A stretch of DNA of 64,000 bases from Halosimplex litoreum (GCF_016065055.1 NZ_CP065856.1:1239836-1303835), one strand, 5' to 3'. Counted from the first letter of the stretch, positions 17,229-26,154 are shown. Numbers and translations are program-made. Notes: generated by a model from the sequence alone, not told the origin.

Positions 17229-18949
17229 ACGTCGCCCACAGCCTCCGACTGACTCGTATCGACGTGCGCCGGATGGTCCGCAAGCGTACCGCGCCGGACA
17301 GCAGGGTGGCCTCGGTCGTCTCTATCGGGCTGTTCGCCCTGCTGACGCTCGGGCTCACCGCCGGCGGCGTCTACGGCGGCCGCGCACTCGGACGAGCGCT
17401 CGCCTCGGGGTCGTTGGACCTCTCGGGCGAGGGCGCGCTGACCGCGGCCCGCGGCGTCTTCGGCGTCGTGTGGGTGATCGCCGTCGTCATCTTCGGCGTC
17501 CGCGTGGTCGGCCAGCGCGGCACGCTCACCAACGCCGAAGGCGTCCTGACGGTCGTCCCCACGGCCGAGGCGTACCTCGGCCTCGTCGCCAGCGAGTTCG
17601 TCTACCTGCTGGCCTGGACGCTGTTGCCCGCCGCCGGCGCAGGTGCAGGACTCGCACTCGGGGCCGAGACGCTCTGGCCGGCGGCCGGCGTCCCGCTCGC
17701 GCTGGCCGTCGCCGGTGCGACGGCCGTCGCGACCGCCTGCGCGCTCGGCCTCGGACTCCGCCACGTCGTCACCCGCTTCCCGTTCGTCGCCGAGCACAAG
17801 ACCGGGCTGATCGCGCTCGTCTTCGTCGCTTACATGGCGTCGATCGTCAGCGGGTCGCTCAACCGCGTCGTCGGGAGCCTCTTCGAACCGATGGCCGCCT
17901 CGCCGGTCGGCTGGTACGCCGACCTGGGCCTGCTCGGCCTGCCCGGCCTCGGCTTCGACGCCACGCGGGCGGCCGCCGTCGTCGCCGCCTCGGTCGTCTT
18001 CGTCGCCGCGGCCCTCGCCGCCGGCAGTCGGATCGCCGACCGTCACTGGTTCGCCGACCCCGCGCTGGCCGGCGAGACCGACGACGAACCCGCGCCCGCG
18101 GCGACCGGCACCGACGTCCCGACCGACGGCGACGCCGCGACCGACGCCGCAGGAGAGGACTGGCTGACCCGCCGCGTCGAGACCGTCGTCGATCGACCGA
18201 CTGCGGCGCTGGTCGTCCTCTCGTGGCGTCGCGCCGCCCGCGCGCCGCTCAAGCTGATGTACGCGGCCTACCCCCTCTTCTTCGGGACGGGCGCGTTCGT
18301 CGAGATCATCCAGACCGGGGAGATCCCGGTGTATCTGCCCTACGCCCTGCTCGTGTTCGTCGCCTGGGCCGGCGGCGTCGTCTTCACGCTCAACCCGCTG
18401 GGCGACCAGGGGTCGGTGCTCGGCCCAACGCTGCTCTCGAAGGTGACCGGCCGCACGTTCGTCCTCGCCCACGTCCTCGCGGGACTGGTCGTCGTCGTCC
18501 CGGTCGGAACCGCGCTCGTCGCCGTCACCGCCGTCTTGAGTCCGGTCGGGACCGGGAAGACGGCGATCCTCGTCGGCCTCTCGCCGGTCGCGATGGTCGT
18601 CGCCGCCGGCCTGTCGGTCGGCATCGGGACCGCCTTCCCCCGCTTCGAGGCGACGAATATCACCCGCTCGATGGAGACCGTGGTCCCGAGCCCTTGGGCG
18701 TTCGCGCTCTTCAGCGCACACGTCGTTCTGACGGCCGTCGCCGCCGTCTTCGTCGGTCTCGAGGGCGCCCGAACGCTCGGCGCGACGCTGATCGGCGGGC
18801 TCGCCTCGTTCGCCCTCTCGACACAGGTGTCGCTGGCGCCGAGCACGCTCTACACCGTCAGCGCGGTGGCGCTCGTGGTGCTGTTGCTCCTGCCCGCCCT
18901 GTCCTATCGGTACGCCGTTCGCACGTTCGACCGGTACGAACTCGCGTGA
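17225..18949 (+). CDS. ABC exporter permease
   Basis: The 574-residue membrane protein has about a dozen hydrophobic helices (first near 28-50, then several between 75 and 260, and a second set from about 345 to the end) around a long polar loop (about 275-330, rich in Asp/Ala/Thr). Two halves of similar helix content suggest a full-length ABC-2-like permease on one chain. It overlaps the preceding ATPase gene by four bases. Substrate unknown; cobalamin genes lie downstream on the other strand but a link is not supported. Confidence 0.8.
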   Translation: MNVAHSLRLTRIDVRRMVRKRTAPDSRVASVVSIGLFALLTLGLTAGGVYGGRALGRALASGSLDLSGEGALTAARGVFGVVWVIAVVIFGVRVVGQRGTLTNAEGVLTVVPTAEAYLGLVASEFVYLLAWTLLPAAGAGAGLALGAETLWPAAGVPLALAVAGATAVATACALGLGLRHVVTRFPFVAEHKTGLIALVFVAYMASIVSGSLNRVVGSLFEPMAASPVGWYADLGLLGLPGLGFDATRAAAVVAASVVFVAAALAAGSRIADRHWFADPALAGETDDEPAPAATGTDVPTDGDAATDAAGEDWLTRRVETVVDRPTAALVVLSWRRAARAPLKLMYAAYPLFFGTGAFVEIIQTGEIPVYLPYALLVFVAWAGGVVFTLNPLGDQGSVLGPTLLSKVTGRTFVLAHVLAGLVVVVPVGTALVAVTAVLSPVGTGKTAILVGLSPVAMVVAAGLSVGIGTAFPRFEATNITRSMETVVPSPWAFALFSAHVVLTAVAAVFVGLEGARTLGATLIGGLASFALSTQVSLAPSTLYTVSAVALVVLLLLPALSYRYAVRTFDRYELA

Positions 18950-19000
18950 GCGGCGCCGGCGGACCGGCGACTCGCCGACGGGGCCCCCGCGCCGACCGAG

Positions 19001-19696
19001 TCAGTACTCGGTTCCCTTGCGCGCGCTGTGCCCCGACTCGAGCGGGTGGGCTTCCTTGCGAACGTTCGTCACCAGGTCCGCGACCGCCGTGACGAACTCG
19101 GGGCGCTCGTGGCCGCCGGTCAGGACGAGTTCCAGATCCTCGGGCTTGGACTCGACCAGGTCCCGCACGTCGTCGGGGTCGACGAGCCCGCGGTTGCCCG
19201 CGTAGCAGATCTCGTCGAGGATCAGCATGTGGACGCCGTCGTCGGCGGGGGCCTCGAGCGGCAGAGGCGAGGACAGGTCGGCCTCCCCGGCGGCGTCGAC
19301 GAGGTCTCGCGCCCGCTCGAAGCCGCCTCTCGCGCGGGCGGCGTGTTCGTCGTCGTCGGTGCCGTCGTGGAAGCGGTGCCAGCCGTAGTGGCCGCTGTTC
19401 TCGTAGGAGTAGCCCGGTAGCGCCGCGATGGCGTTGTACTCGCCGCGCACGTCCTCGACGCTGGCGGTCCCGCCCTTCATGAACTGGAGCACGTGGACGC
19501 GATAGCCGTGGCCGGCCGCGCGCATCCCCATCCCCAGCGCCGCGGTCGTCTTTCCCTTCCCGTCGCCCCACCAGACCTGCGTCAGTCCGAACTCCTCGGG
19601 CGCCGCCGGCTCGATAGGTCGCGGTTCCAGCGGGTCGGCGCTGTCGGTACCGTCGTCGCCCGCCGCTGCGCTCGCGTCGTCGGTCTCGTCGGTCAT
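19001..19696 (-). CDS. cobA: Corrinoid adenosyltransferase CobA/CobO
   Basis: This enzyme transfers the adenosyl group of ATP to cob(I)alamin or cob(I)yrinate a,c-diamide. The 231-residue product has an acidic leader (1-38) and then the CobA-type P-loop GDGKGKTTAALGMGMR, the motif VHVLQFMKGG, and the LILDEICYA Walker-B-like strand, with ELVLTGGHERPEF near the end. It belongs to the CobA/BtuR type, not PduO or EutT. It stands 94 bases upstream-facing of cbiZ on the same strand and may be co-expressed with it. Confidence 0.93.
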   Translation of the reverse strand: MTDETDDASAAAGDDGTDSADPLEPRPIEPAAPEEFGLTQVWWGDGKGKTTAALGMGMRAAGHGYRVHVLQFMKGGTASVEDVRGEYNAIAALPGYSYENSGHYGWHRFHDGTDDDEHAARARGGFERARDLVDAAGEADLSSPLPLEAPADDGVHMLILDEICYAGNRGLVDPDDVRDLVESKPEDLELVLTGGHERPEFVTAVADLVTNVRKEAHPLESGHSARKGTEY

Positions 19697-19790
19697 ACTC
19701 GCGGCGACGGCTCCCGGGTCTGTAGCTGTGTCGACACGCTCGCCGCGACGCCGTCGCCGACCGCGAGCCGACGCCGAAGACGCCGCTCGG

Positions 19791-20552
19791 TCACTCGTCG
19801 AGTCGCGAGACGGTCGCGTGGCCGCTCGAACGGACGCCGTACTCGGCCGCCGTGACGGAGGCCGGAACGTCGTCGGCACTCTCGCCGTCGTACCGCGCCG
19901 CGAGACTCGCTCGGACCGCGTCGCGCACGCAGACCCGCGCGGCTCGCCCCACCGGCGTCGCGCTCCCGGCGAACGCCGCGGGCTCGCCCGACGGGTCCGA
20001 CCCGACTACCACTGCGTCCGAGGTCGTCCCGGTGAAGCTCGTCTTCGCGAGCATCGTCGCTGTCTTCGCCTCGACGACCGTCGCCAGCAGCGTCGCGAGC
20101 GCGCCGTCGGAGAGCGCCCGCGTCGTCCCGACGACGAGGTTGACCGTCCCCGGCCGCGGCGGGTCGTCTTCGGCCGAGCCCGTCGCGGAGTCCGCCGTCC
20201 CCGCCGCCACGCCCTCCGACTCGGTCGCGGCTTCGACGCCGTCGCCCATCGGTAGCGCCGCCGGGTTCGAGACACCCGCGGTCGCGACCGCCTCGACGCC
20301 GTCCAGCCGAGCGCGCCGCGCGTGTCGCAGGTCGACGCCCGTCAACATCGCCGGACCGGCGTCGAGAAATCCCGCCTTCTCCCGCCGTTCGGCGACGTAG
20401 GCGGAGAGATCCGTCCGGTCGAACCCCTCGGGGACCGTGCAGTTGTACGCGGCGTCGGCAGTCTCGTATCCGCCCGAAAACCCCGTCGAGAGCCAGCGGG
20501 TATCCGGCCGGCACACGCGCAGCACGTCCGCCGATATCTCACTCTCGAACAT
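19791..20552 (-). CDS. cbiZ: Adenosylcobinamide amidohydrolase CbiZ
   Basis: CbiZ removes the aminopropanol arm of adenosylcobinamide to give adenosylcobyrate, letting archaea salvage incomplete corrinoids. The 253-residue product shows family landmarks FSGGYETADAAYNCTVP, the MLTGVDLRHAR strand, VATAGVSNPAA, GTVNLVVGTTRALSDGAL and AKTSFTGTTSDAVVVG. An Ala/Ser/Glu-rich insert (about 125-145) interrupts the middle. It overlaps the upstream cobD by 14 bases, so the two are in one transcript. Confidence 0.92.
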   Translation of the reverse strand: MFESEISADVLRVCRPDTRWLSTGFSGGYETADAAYNCTVPEGFDRTDLSAYVAERREKAGFLDAGPAMLTGVDLRHARRARLDGVEAVATAGVSNPAALPMGDGVEAATESEGVAAGTADSATGSAEDDPPRPGTVNLVVGTTRALSDGALATLLATVVEAKTATMLAKTSFTGTTSDAVVVGSDPSGEPAAFAGSATPVGRAARVCVRDAVRASLAARYDGESADDVPASVTAAEYGVRSSGHATVSRLDE

Positions 20553-21588
20553 CGAGCGCCCCCAGCAGCCGGTCGTGCTCGGCGGGTGCCCGGACCGCGA
20601 CGCGGACGTGCGTGTCGAGCCCCGAGAACGAGCGGGCGTCCCGGAGTTCGATATCCGCCGCTCGCGCCCGTGCGAGCAGCTCCTCGACGCCCGCTTCGCT
20701 CCCGCAATCGAGCAGGAGGAACGGCGCACTCTCGTCCGCCATCGGTGGGTCGGGCCGATACACCGAAAAGCGCGGATCGGCGTCGAAGGCCCGACGGAGG
20801 CGCTCGCGCTCGCTCGTCACGCGGTCGCGCGTCTCCGCGACGAAGCCCGGGCTGTCCATGCAGTGGGCGCCCACCGCGGCCGCGGGCCACCCCAGCCCCC
20901 AGGTGATCGCCGCCGTCCGGACCCGCTCGCCCAGCTCGCCCGTCGCGACGGCGAACCCCGCACGCAACCCCGGCAGCCCGAACAGCTTCGTCAGCGACCG
21001 CGCGACGACCACCTCCGGTTCGCCGGCCAGCGACGGCCGGTCCGTGAATCCCAGAAACGCCTCGTCGACGAGCAGCGGCGTCTCCGCCGCGCGACAGCGC
21101 TCGGCGAACTCGGCCAGCGCCGCCGGCTCGTAGGCGTCACCGGTCGGGTTGTTCGGGTTGCAGAGGATCGCGAGCGCGAACTCGCCCGGGTCGCGGTCGA
21201 GCACGGCGTCGTGGGCGACCGCCACGGGCTCGCCGCCCTGTAGCTCGACCTCGCGTTCGTACTCGCCGAAGCTCGGCGCGGGCACGAGCGCCCGGTCGCC
21301 CGGGTCGACGGTCACCGCGACGGCCAGCCGGATAGCCGCCAGTCCGCCCGGCGTCGGGATCACCGCGTCGGCGTCGCAGTCCACGTAGCGAGCCGCGGCG
21401 TGACGATACTCGGGGTAGTCCTCGGGGGGGTAGGTCCGCGAGTCGTCGAGCGCGTCCGCGTAGGTCTCGGCGACGCCGTCGGGCACCGCCGGGTTGACGT
21501 TCGCGCTGAAATCGAGCACGTCGGGGTCGTCGCTGCTGCCGTGGACCACTCCTGACCCCGCGAGCCGCGCGACCGCCTCGTTGTCCAT
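20539..21588 (-). CDS. cobD: Threonine-phosphate decarboxylase CobD (PLP)
   Basis: CobD makes (R)-1-amino-2-propanol phosphate, the substrate CbiB attaches to the corrin ring. The 349-residue product is a fold-type I aminotransferase relative: substrate loop DFSANVNPAVP, NPNNPTGDAYEP, the Asp of LLVDEAFLGF, and the PLP-Lys in SLTKLFGLPGLRAG. Its place beside cbiZ favours CobD over histidinol-phosphate aminotransferase. The start ATG gives the usual N-terminus. It is the first gene of a cobD-cbiZ pair. Confidence 0.9.
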   Translation of the reverse strand: MDNEAVARLAGSGVVHGSSDDPDVLDFSANVNPAVPDGVAETYADALDDSRTYPPEDYPEYRHAAARYVDCDADAVIPTPGGLAAIRLAVAVTVDPGDRALVPAPSFGEYEREVELQGGEPVAVAHDAVLDRDPGEFALAILCNPNNPTGDAYEPAALAEFAERCRAAETPLLVDEAFLGFTDRPSLAGEPEVVVARSLTKLFGLPGLRAGFAVATGELGERVRTAAITWGLGWPAAAVGAHCMDSPGFVAETRDRVTSERERLRRAFDADPRFSVYRPDPPMADESAPFLLLDCGSEAGVEELLARARAADIELRDARSFSGLDTHVRVAVRAPAEHDRLLGALDVRE

Positions 21589-21708
21589 ACCGAGGGGTCG
21601 GCCAGCGGCGACAAGAAGCTCCCGCTCCGGCCGCGGCCGACGCGACAGACCGCTTTCACAGGCCCTCGCGACCCCCGCGAGGGCCCCTCGGGTCGCTCCG
21701 TCGTCCCG

Positions 21709-22161
21709 TCACTCCCAGATGTAGCCGAACGCCTCGGAACCGCGCTCGACGTACCGGTTCTCCAGCACCTCGCTGACGGTCCGACCGAGTTCGTCCAGCG
21801 CCTCCTCGATGTCCGCGCGGTCGCTCCGCGCCAGCCGGTCGCCCCACGGCTCGGGGAGGTCGTCGGCGAGTTCCGGCGCACGATACCCCACGTCGCCGGC
21901 GGCTTCGTTCCAGTAGAAATCGAGGGCGTCGACGAGCCCCAGCGCGCGGGCCGCCTCGAACTGGTCGGCGTCCAGGTAGGTGTGGTCGGTCCACTCGACG
22001 AAGCCGTCCTCCCAGGCGCCCTCGGCGAGGAACTCCGCGAGCGCGTCGCGGCGCCCGTCCTCGCCCGTTCGGTCGGCAACCGCTTCGACGGCGTCGTAGT
22101 CGCCCGGGAACTCGGGGTCGTCGAGCGTCGGCGGGTCGGGTACCTCGGCGTCGAGTGACAT
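21709..22161 (-). CDS. Conserved acidic haloarchaeal protein
   Basis: The 150-residue product is very acidic and helical, with WEDGFVEWTDHTYLDADQFE and a C-terminal EALDELGRTVSEVLENRYVE helix and ends in GYIWE. It has no signal, membrane segment or metal motif. ATG at 22159-22161 is preferred to a start 20 codons upstream because the extra part looks non-coding. It lies between cobD and a divergent lipoprotein. I do not recognise the family and see no cobalamin-related feature. Confidence 0.6.
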   Translation of the reverse strand: MSLDAEVPDPPTLDDPEFPGDYDAVEAVADRTGEDGRRDALAEFLAEGAWEDGFVEWTDHTYLDADQFEAARALGLVDALDFYWNEAAGDVGYRAPELADDLPEPWGDRLARSDRADIEEALDELGRTVSEVLENRYVERGSEAFGYIWE

Positions 22162-22211
22162 ACCGAGATTTCGACCGGGAGGGCAATGAGGATTGTCCAC
22201 GCGACCGTGGT

Positions 22212-22223
22212 GACAAGACACTT
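22212..22223 (+). promoter_or_regulatory. Promoter-like element GACAAGACACTT
   Basis: Identical to the element at 14605-14616 and at the same distance (25 bases) before the start of a Tat lipoprotein gene. Confidence 0.45.
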
Positions 22224-22248
22224 ACTCGATCCGGTCGTCACCGTCGCC

Positions 22249-22896
22249 ATGACCTCCAGACGGTCGGTGCTCGCCGCGGCGTCGCTCGGACTCGCCGTGA
22301 CGGCCGGCGGCTGTCTCACCTCGTCCGACGCCGACGACGGACCGACGGAGACGCGAGAACGACCGCGCAGCGACACCGCTACGGCGGCCGACCCGGTCGC
22401 GGCGCCCACCGACGATACCGACACGGCGACCGGCTCGCGTGCGCCGACCTCCGACGACGTCGCGGCCCTGGCCGAGGAGTGCGTGACCGACGAGTTCGCC
22501 GGGTACACGGGCACCACACCGCAGCCGACACCCGAGCGACCGGCCGACCCGACCCCGGAGTCGGCGGTCGCCTACGCCCGGGCGTACGAGCGGTACTACC
22601 TCGCGTATCAGGCGCTGTACGACATCGGTCCACGGACGCCGGACGGGCTGACCGGGGTCCCCGCACACGACTTCCCCGAGGTGACGCTGGCCGAGGCGAC
22701 GGCCGAACCGCTCGACGGAGGCGACGGCTGGGCGGTCGTCAGGCTGGCGTACGACCGCGTCTTCGAGGAAGGCTCGCGCGGGCCCTACACGGTGACGTAC
22801 TACGTCTCGACCGAGGCCACGGTTCGAGCGGAGACGGCGGGCCGCGTGTCGCCCGGTCCCGACCCCGTCGCGGACGGGCGAATCCAGCAGTGCTGA
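22249..22896 (+). CDS. Tat lipoprotein of unknown function
   Basis: From the ATG at 22249 the product has 215 residues. It has a twin-arginine signal (TSRRSVLAAASLGLAV) and lipobox (TAGGC), a low-complexity acidic/Thr linker (25-75), then a folded part with ESAVAYARAYERYYLAYQAL and paired beta strands ending YTVTYYVSTEATVRAETAG and a terminal Cys. An outward-facing lipid-anchored protein is expected. It interrupts the minus-strand cobalamin genes. Upstream bases carry the same promoter-like 12-mer as the lipoprotein at 14642. Confidence 0.75.
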   Translation: MTSRRSVLAAASLGLAVTAGGCLTSSDADDGPTETRERPRSDTATAADPVAAPTDDTDTATGSRAPTSDDVAALAEECVTDEFAGYTGTTPQPTPERPADPTPESAVAYARAYERYYLAYQALYDIGPRTPDGLTGVPAHDFPEVTLAEATAEPLDGGDGWAVVRLAYDRVFEEGSRGPYTVTYYVSTEATVRAETAGRVSPGPDPVADGRIQQC

Positions 22897-22901
22897 TGGG
22901 G

Positions 22902-23456
22902 TTACAGCAGGCGTTCGGCCACTTCGGCGTCCTCGCAGCGGTTGACGTTGACCGCCAGCCGCGCGTCGTCGCGGACGAGCGTCCGGTCGGGGCCGTCGCC
23001 GACGACGTTGACACCCGCGGGGGCGAGCTCCTCGCCCTCGTGGACGAACGTGGTGTCGACGCTCACACCGAGCGCACTCTTGAGGAACGTCGGCGCCGCG
23101 ACGGTCAACGACCCCGACTCGTGGGCGTCGAGGACGCCGTCGACCGCCTCGGCGTCCAGCAGCGGCAGGTCCGCCGCGACCGTCAGCACCGGCTCGGTGA
23201 CTCGCTCGTCGGCCAGGGCGTATTGCAGGTCCGCGACGTACCCCTCGCCGGGCGCCTCGACGGTCGGACAGTCGACGTGGGCCGCGGTCTCGGGTGCGTG
23301 GGGCGAGACGACGGCGTACACCCGGTCGACTCGGCTGTCGGCCAGCGCCGCCAGCACCCGGTCGACCATCGGCTCGCCGTCGACGGGAAACAGGGGCTTT
23401 TCCCCCTCGTAGTCGAGCCGCGTGCCCTTCCCGCCGCAGATCACCAGGGCGTCCAC
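22902..23456 (-). CDS. cobY: Adenosylcobinamide-phosphate guanylyltransferase CobY
   Basis: CobY activates adenosylcobinamide phosphate with GTP; it is the archaeal non-homologous replacement for bacterial CobU. The 184-residue product starts (GTG) VDALVICGGKGTRLD, the nucleotidyltransferase signature, followed by KPLFPVDGEPMVDRVL, and has LTVAADLPLL for metal binding and the terminal NVNRCEDAE. It has no kinase domain, as expected for CobY. It overlaps cobS by 16 bases. Confidence 0.93.
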   Translation of the reverse strand: MDALVICGGKGTRLDYEGEKPLFPVDGEPMVDRVLAALADSRVDRVYAVVSPHAPETAAHVDCPTVEAPGEGYVADLQYALADERVTEPVLTVAADLPLLDAEAVDGVLDAHESGSLTVAAPTFLKSALGVSVDTTFVHEGEELAPAGVNVVGDGPDRTLVRDDARLAVNVNRCEDAEVAERLL

Positions 23457-24313
23457 GCGACCACCTCCCCGAGCCCCACCGGCACCGCAAGCCCCACCGG
23501 CACCGCGAGTCTCACTGACTCTCCGAGGCCCGCCGGCACAGCGAGGTCGGCGCGCCAGACTACCAGTCCCGCGTGGAGCGCGACCACCCGCGCGAGTTCG
23601 TTCGCCCCGCCGACCACGTCGCCGGTCACGCCGCCCAGCCGTCCGCGGGCCCACCACAGCAACGCGAGGGCGACCACCACGCCGCTCGCGAGCGCCGCCA
23701 GGGCCGCGAGCGACGAGCCCGTCAGCGCGACGGTGGGGACGGCGAGCGCGAGCGGAGCGACGAGCCCGCGGGGCGGCGTCTCGTCGGCGACCGCCGCGCC
23801 CATGCCGTCGTGGGCCGCCGAGCCCAGCGCGACCAGCGTCGCCATCGCCGCCTTGGCCGCGACCTCCGCGGCGACGACTAGCCCGACCGCCGCCGCGACC
23901 GGCAGCGCGGCGAGTCCGACCCCAGCGAGCGCGAGCCCGGCGACCACCGTCAGGAGCGCGAGCGTGCCGCCGACGCCCAGAACTGTGTCGGCCATCACCT
24001 CGCGCCGGCGCTCGGCGTCGCCGTGGACGACCGCCCCGTCGCCGAGGTCGGCCACGCCGTCGAAGTGGTTGATCCCCGTCAGCGCGACCACGGCGCCGAG
24101 ATACGCGAGCCCGACCGTGACCGCTGGCACGGGCGCGAGGAGCGCGACCGCGATCGGAACGGCGGCGAGCCCGCCGAGCAGGTACCCCGCGATTGGCAGC
24201 GTCCACGGCGCCGTCCGAAACGCCTCCCAGGCGCGCTCGTCGCGGCCCACCGGGAGCCGCGAGAGGAAGCCCAGCGCACCGCGGACCGCCGTCGGGACCT
24301 CCCTCAGGCCCAC
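23441..24313 (-). CDS. cobS: Adenosylcobinamide-GDP ribazoletransferase CobS
   Basis: CobS joins adenosylcobinamide-GDP to alpha-ribazole phosphate at the membrane. The 290-residue product is polytopic with about seven hydrophobic segments and carries the family's acidic motif NHFDGVADLGDG plus the later ANELARV region. The frame is open far upstream; the GTG at 24311-24313 gives the normal opening LREVPTAVRGALGFLSRLPVG and overlaps the cbiB stop by 10 bases. The tail holds repeated VPVGL units. Confidence 0.92.
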   Translation of the reverse strand: MGLREVPTAVRGALGFLSRLPVGRDERAWEAFRTAPWTLPIAGYLLGGLAAVPIAVALLAPVPAVTVGLAYLGAVVALTGINHFDGVADLGDGAVVHGDAERRREVMADTVLGVGGTLALLTVVAGLALAGVGLAALPVAAAVGLVVAAEVAAKAAMATLVALGSAAHDGMGAAVADETPPRGLVAPLALAVPTVALTGSSLAALAALASGVVVALALLWWARGRLGGVTGDVVGGANELARVVALHAGLVVWRADLAVPAGLGESVRLAVPVGLAVPVGLGEVVAWTPW

Positions 24314-25290
24314 GTGAACACCCCCGCACCGACGTACGTCGCCAGGCCTGCACCCACGTACGTCGCCAGGCCCGCCAGCCCTACCCGCCGAACCGCCCGT
24401 TCGGCGTCTTCGACCGTCGGCAACGGCGCGTCGGCGTTGATGTCGTACGCTCCGGGTTTGACGAGTCGCACGTCGATCGCCGCGGCGATCGTCCCCATCG
24501 GCCACCCGGAGTTCGGTGAGGGGACGCGGTCGAGCCAGCGCCGCGCGGCGACCAGCGAGCCCGGCGACAGGGTCGCCGCGGCGATCAGGACCGCGCCGAC
24601 CCGCGCTGGGACCCACATCACGACGTCGTCCAGCCGCGCCGGCGCCCACCCGACGGGTTTCGAGCGATAGCCCAGCATCGAATCCATCGTGTTCACCGCC
24701 TTGACCCACGCCGCCCCCGCCGCGCCGAACGCGAGCGCCGCGACCGCCGGGTCGACACCGGCCGGAACGGACTCCGCTCCCGACGGCACCACGACGCCGA
24801 CGGCGACCGCCAGCGCCGCGAACGCGCCCAGCGGCGCGACCAGCCCGTCGGCGAGGTTCTCGGCGACGCTCTCGACGACCGCGCTCCGCACCTCGTCGGC
24901 CGACAGCGCCGACGCGTCCCGGCCGGCGAGCGCGCGCAGTTCCGAGCGGGCGGCGTCGATGTCCGTCCCCGTCAGCGCCGTCACCTCACGGGCGACCGAC
25001 AGCAGCCGACGGAGACTCGTCGTCAGAAACAGCGCGACCCCGCCGGCGACGGCGCCCGCGAGCGGCCGCCAGGCGCCCGCCGCGGCCACGACTCCGCCGA
25101 CGGCCACCGCGGCGGCGAGCGGGAGCGCGACGGTCCCGAGCGCGCCCGCCGCTCGCGGGCGGGCCCACGCCCGATCCAGGTGCCCGACCAGCCGGCCGAA
25201 CCAGGCGACGGGATGGACTCGCGTCGGCGGTTCACCGACCGCCGCGTCGAGCGCGAGCGCCAGCCCGACCGCGACCGTGCTCAGCGACAC
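24304..25290 (-). CDS. cbiB: Adenosylcobinamide-phosphate synthase CbiB
   Basis: CbiB attaches aminopropanol (phosphate) to adenosylcobyrate. The 328-residue polytopic protein shows AVGEPPTRVHPVAWFGRLV, the conserved NTMDSMLGYRS and the C-terminal SGWPMGTIAAAIDVRL with NADAPLPTVEDAERAV. The GTG at 25288-25290 overlaps the preceding HAD gene. Its last residues are a duplicated octapeptide (GLATYVGA twice), encoded by a 24-bp tandem repeat at about 24332-24372. It is the second gene of HAD-cbiB-cobS-cobY. Confidence 0.92.
   Translation of the reverse strand: MSLSTVAVGLALALDAAVGEPPTRVHPVAWFGRLVGHLDRAWARPRAAGALGTVALPLAAAVAVGGVVAAAGAWRPLAGAVAGGVALFLTTSLRRLLSVAREVTALTGTDIDAARSELRALAGRDASALSADEVRSAVVESVAENLADGLVAPLGAFAALAVAVGVVVPSGAESVPAGVDPAVAALAFGAAGAAWVKAVNTMDSMLGYRSKPVGWAPARLDDVVMWVPARVGAVLIAAATLSPGSLVAARRWLDRVPSPNSGWPMGTIAAAIDVRLVKPGAYDINADAPLPTVEDAERAVRRVGLAGLATYVGAGLATYVGAGVFTWA
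24332..24372 (-). repeat. 24-bp tandem repeat in cbiB 3' end
   Basis: The 17-mer acgtacgtcgccaggcc occurs at 24332-24348 and 24356-24372, adding one octapeptide (GLATYVGA) to the CbiB tail without a frame change. Confidence 0.8.
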
Positions 25291-25910
25291 TCCATCGCCT
25301 CCAGTCGCGCCGGCAGATCCGTCAGGTCGATGTCGGTCAGGAGGACGCTCCGCGCGCCCGCGTCGCCGGCGCCGCCGTCGGTCGCGGGGTCGTCGCCGAC
25401 GTGGACCAGGTCGTCGACCGTGACGTCCAGCCCGCGCGCGATGGCGTCGAACGCGCGGCGGTCGGGCTTGCGCCACCCGCAGTCGACGCTCGCGACGACC
25501 GCGTCGAACCGGTCGGCGTCGAGGCGCGACCGTTCGAGTGTCCGCTCGACGAGCCCGTCGACGCTGCAGTTCGAGCAGACCCCGACGGGGCCGCGCTCGG
25601 CAGCGGCTTCGACGGCCGCTTGGGCGCCCTCGCGGGTCTTCACCGGGCCGTCGAACGCCCCGCGGACGGCCGTCGCGACCGTCTCCGCGTCGGCGTCGAC
25701 CCCGCGGTTCGCGAGCGCGTGTCCGACGTGGTCCGACAGCGCGAGTTCCGACCCGTCCTGGAGGGAGACCTGCGGCTCGCGGTAGACCGCCGCCCAGTTC
25801 TCCGGGACGGCGACCCCGCGCTCGCGGAGCTGAGCGGCGACGGCCTCCGCGGGGTCGGCGGGGCGGGAGACGGCGACGAGCGTACCGAACAGGTCGAACG
25901 AGACTGCCAC
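25281..25910 (-). CDS. HAD-superfamily hydrolase heading cobalamin genes
   Basis: The 209-residue product has HAD motif I SFDLFGTLV, motif II VGVCSNCS, the Lys motif WRKPDRRAFD and motif IV HVGDDPATDGG. Motif I has Phe where most HAD phosphatases have the second Asp, as in haloacid-dehalogenase-like members, so ordinary phosphatase chemistry is not assured. It starts at a GTG and overlaps cbiB by 10 bases, so it is in the cbiB-cobS-cobY operon. A role as the missing cobalamin-phosphate or ribazole-phosphate phosphatase is inference from position only. Confidence 0.8.
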   Translation of the reverse strand: MAVSFDLFGTLVAVSRPADPAEAVAAQLRERGVAVPENWAAVYREPQVSLQDGSELALSDHVGHALANRGVDADAETVATAVRGAFDGPVKTREGAQAAVEAAAERGPVGVCSNCSVDGLVERTLERSRLDADRFDAVVASVDCGWRKPDRRAFDAIARGLDVTVDDLVHVGDDPATDGGAGDAGARSVLLTDIDLTDLPARLEAMECR

Positions 25911-26154
25911 GCACCCCCCGTCGAACCGCCACACCTTGAACGATACGGACTGTTCAGCGCGCTCGCGTTCCGGGACCGCGGGCTGCGAGTGCGAGCTAAA
26001 GGAGCGACCGACCGTCGACGCCGTCGCTCGGCGAGCGGTCGTCATAGATAAAGGGGTGTGCGGGCCGATTCGGCCCCGGGTCACATGGGTCGTGGGCCGT
26101 GCGCTCGGCTTCGGGCAGGCCTGGGCTGTCGGCGAGGCGCCCGGACGACCGCCG

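Noticed and set aside
21589-21708. Cobalamin riboswitch upstream of cobD
   Set aside because: No B12-box-like conserved sequence was seen in this or other cobalamin gene leaders.
22155-24317. 720-residue plus-strand frame
   Set aside because: It lies antisense to cobY and cobS and in another frame of the lipoprotein at 22249; composition is a shadow.
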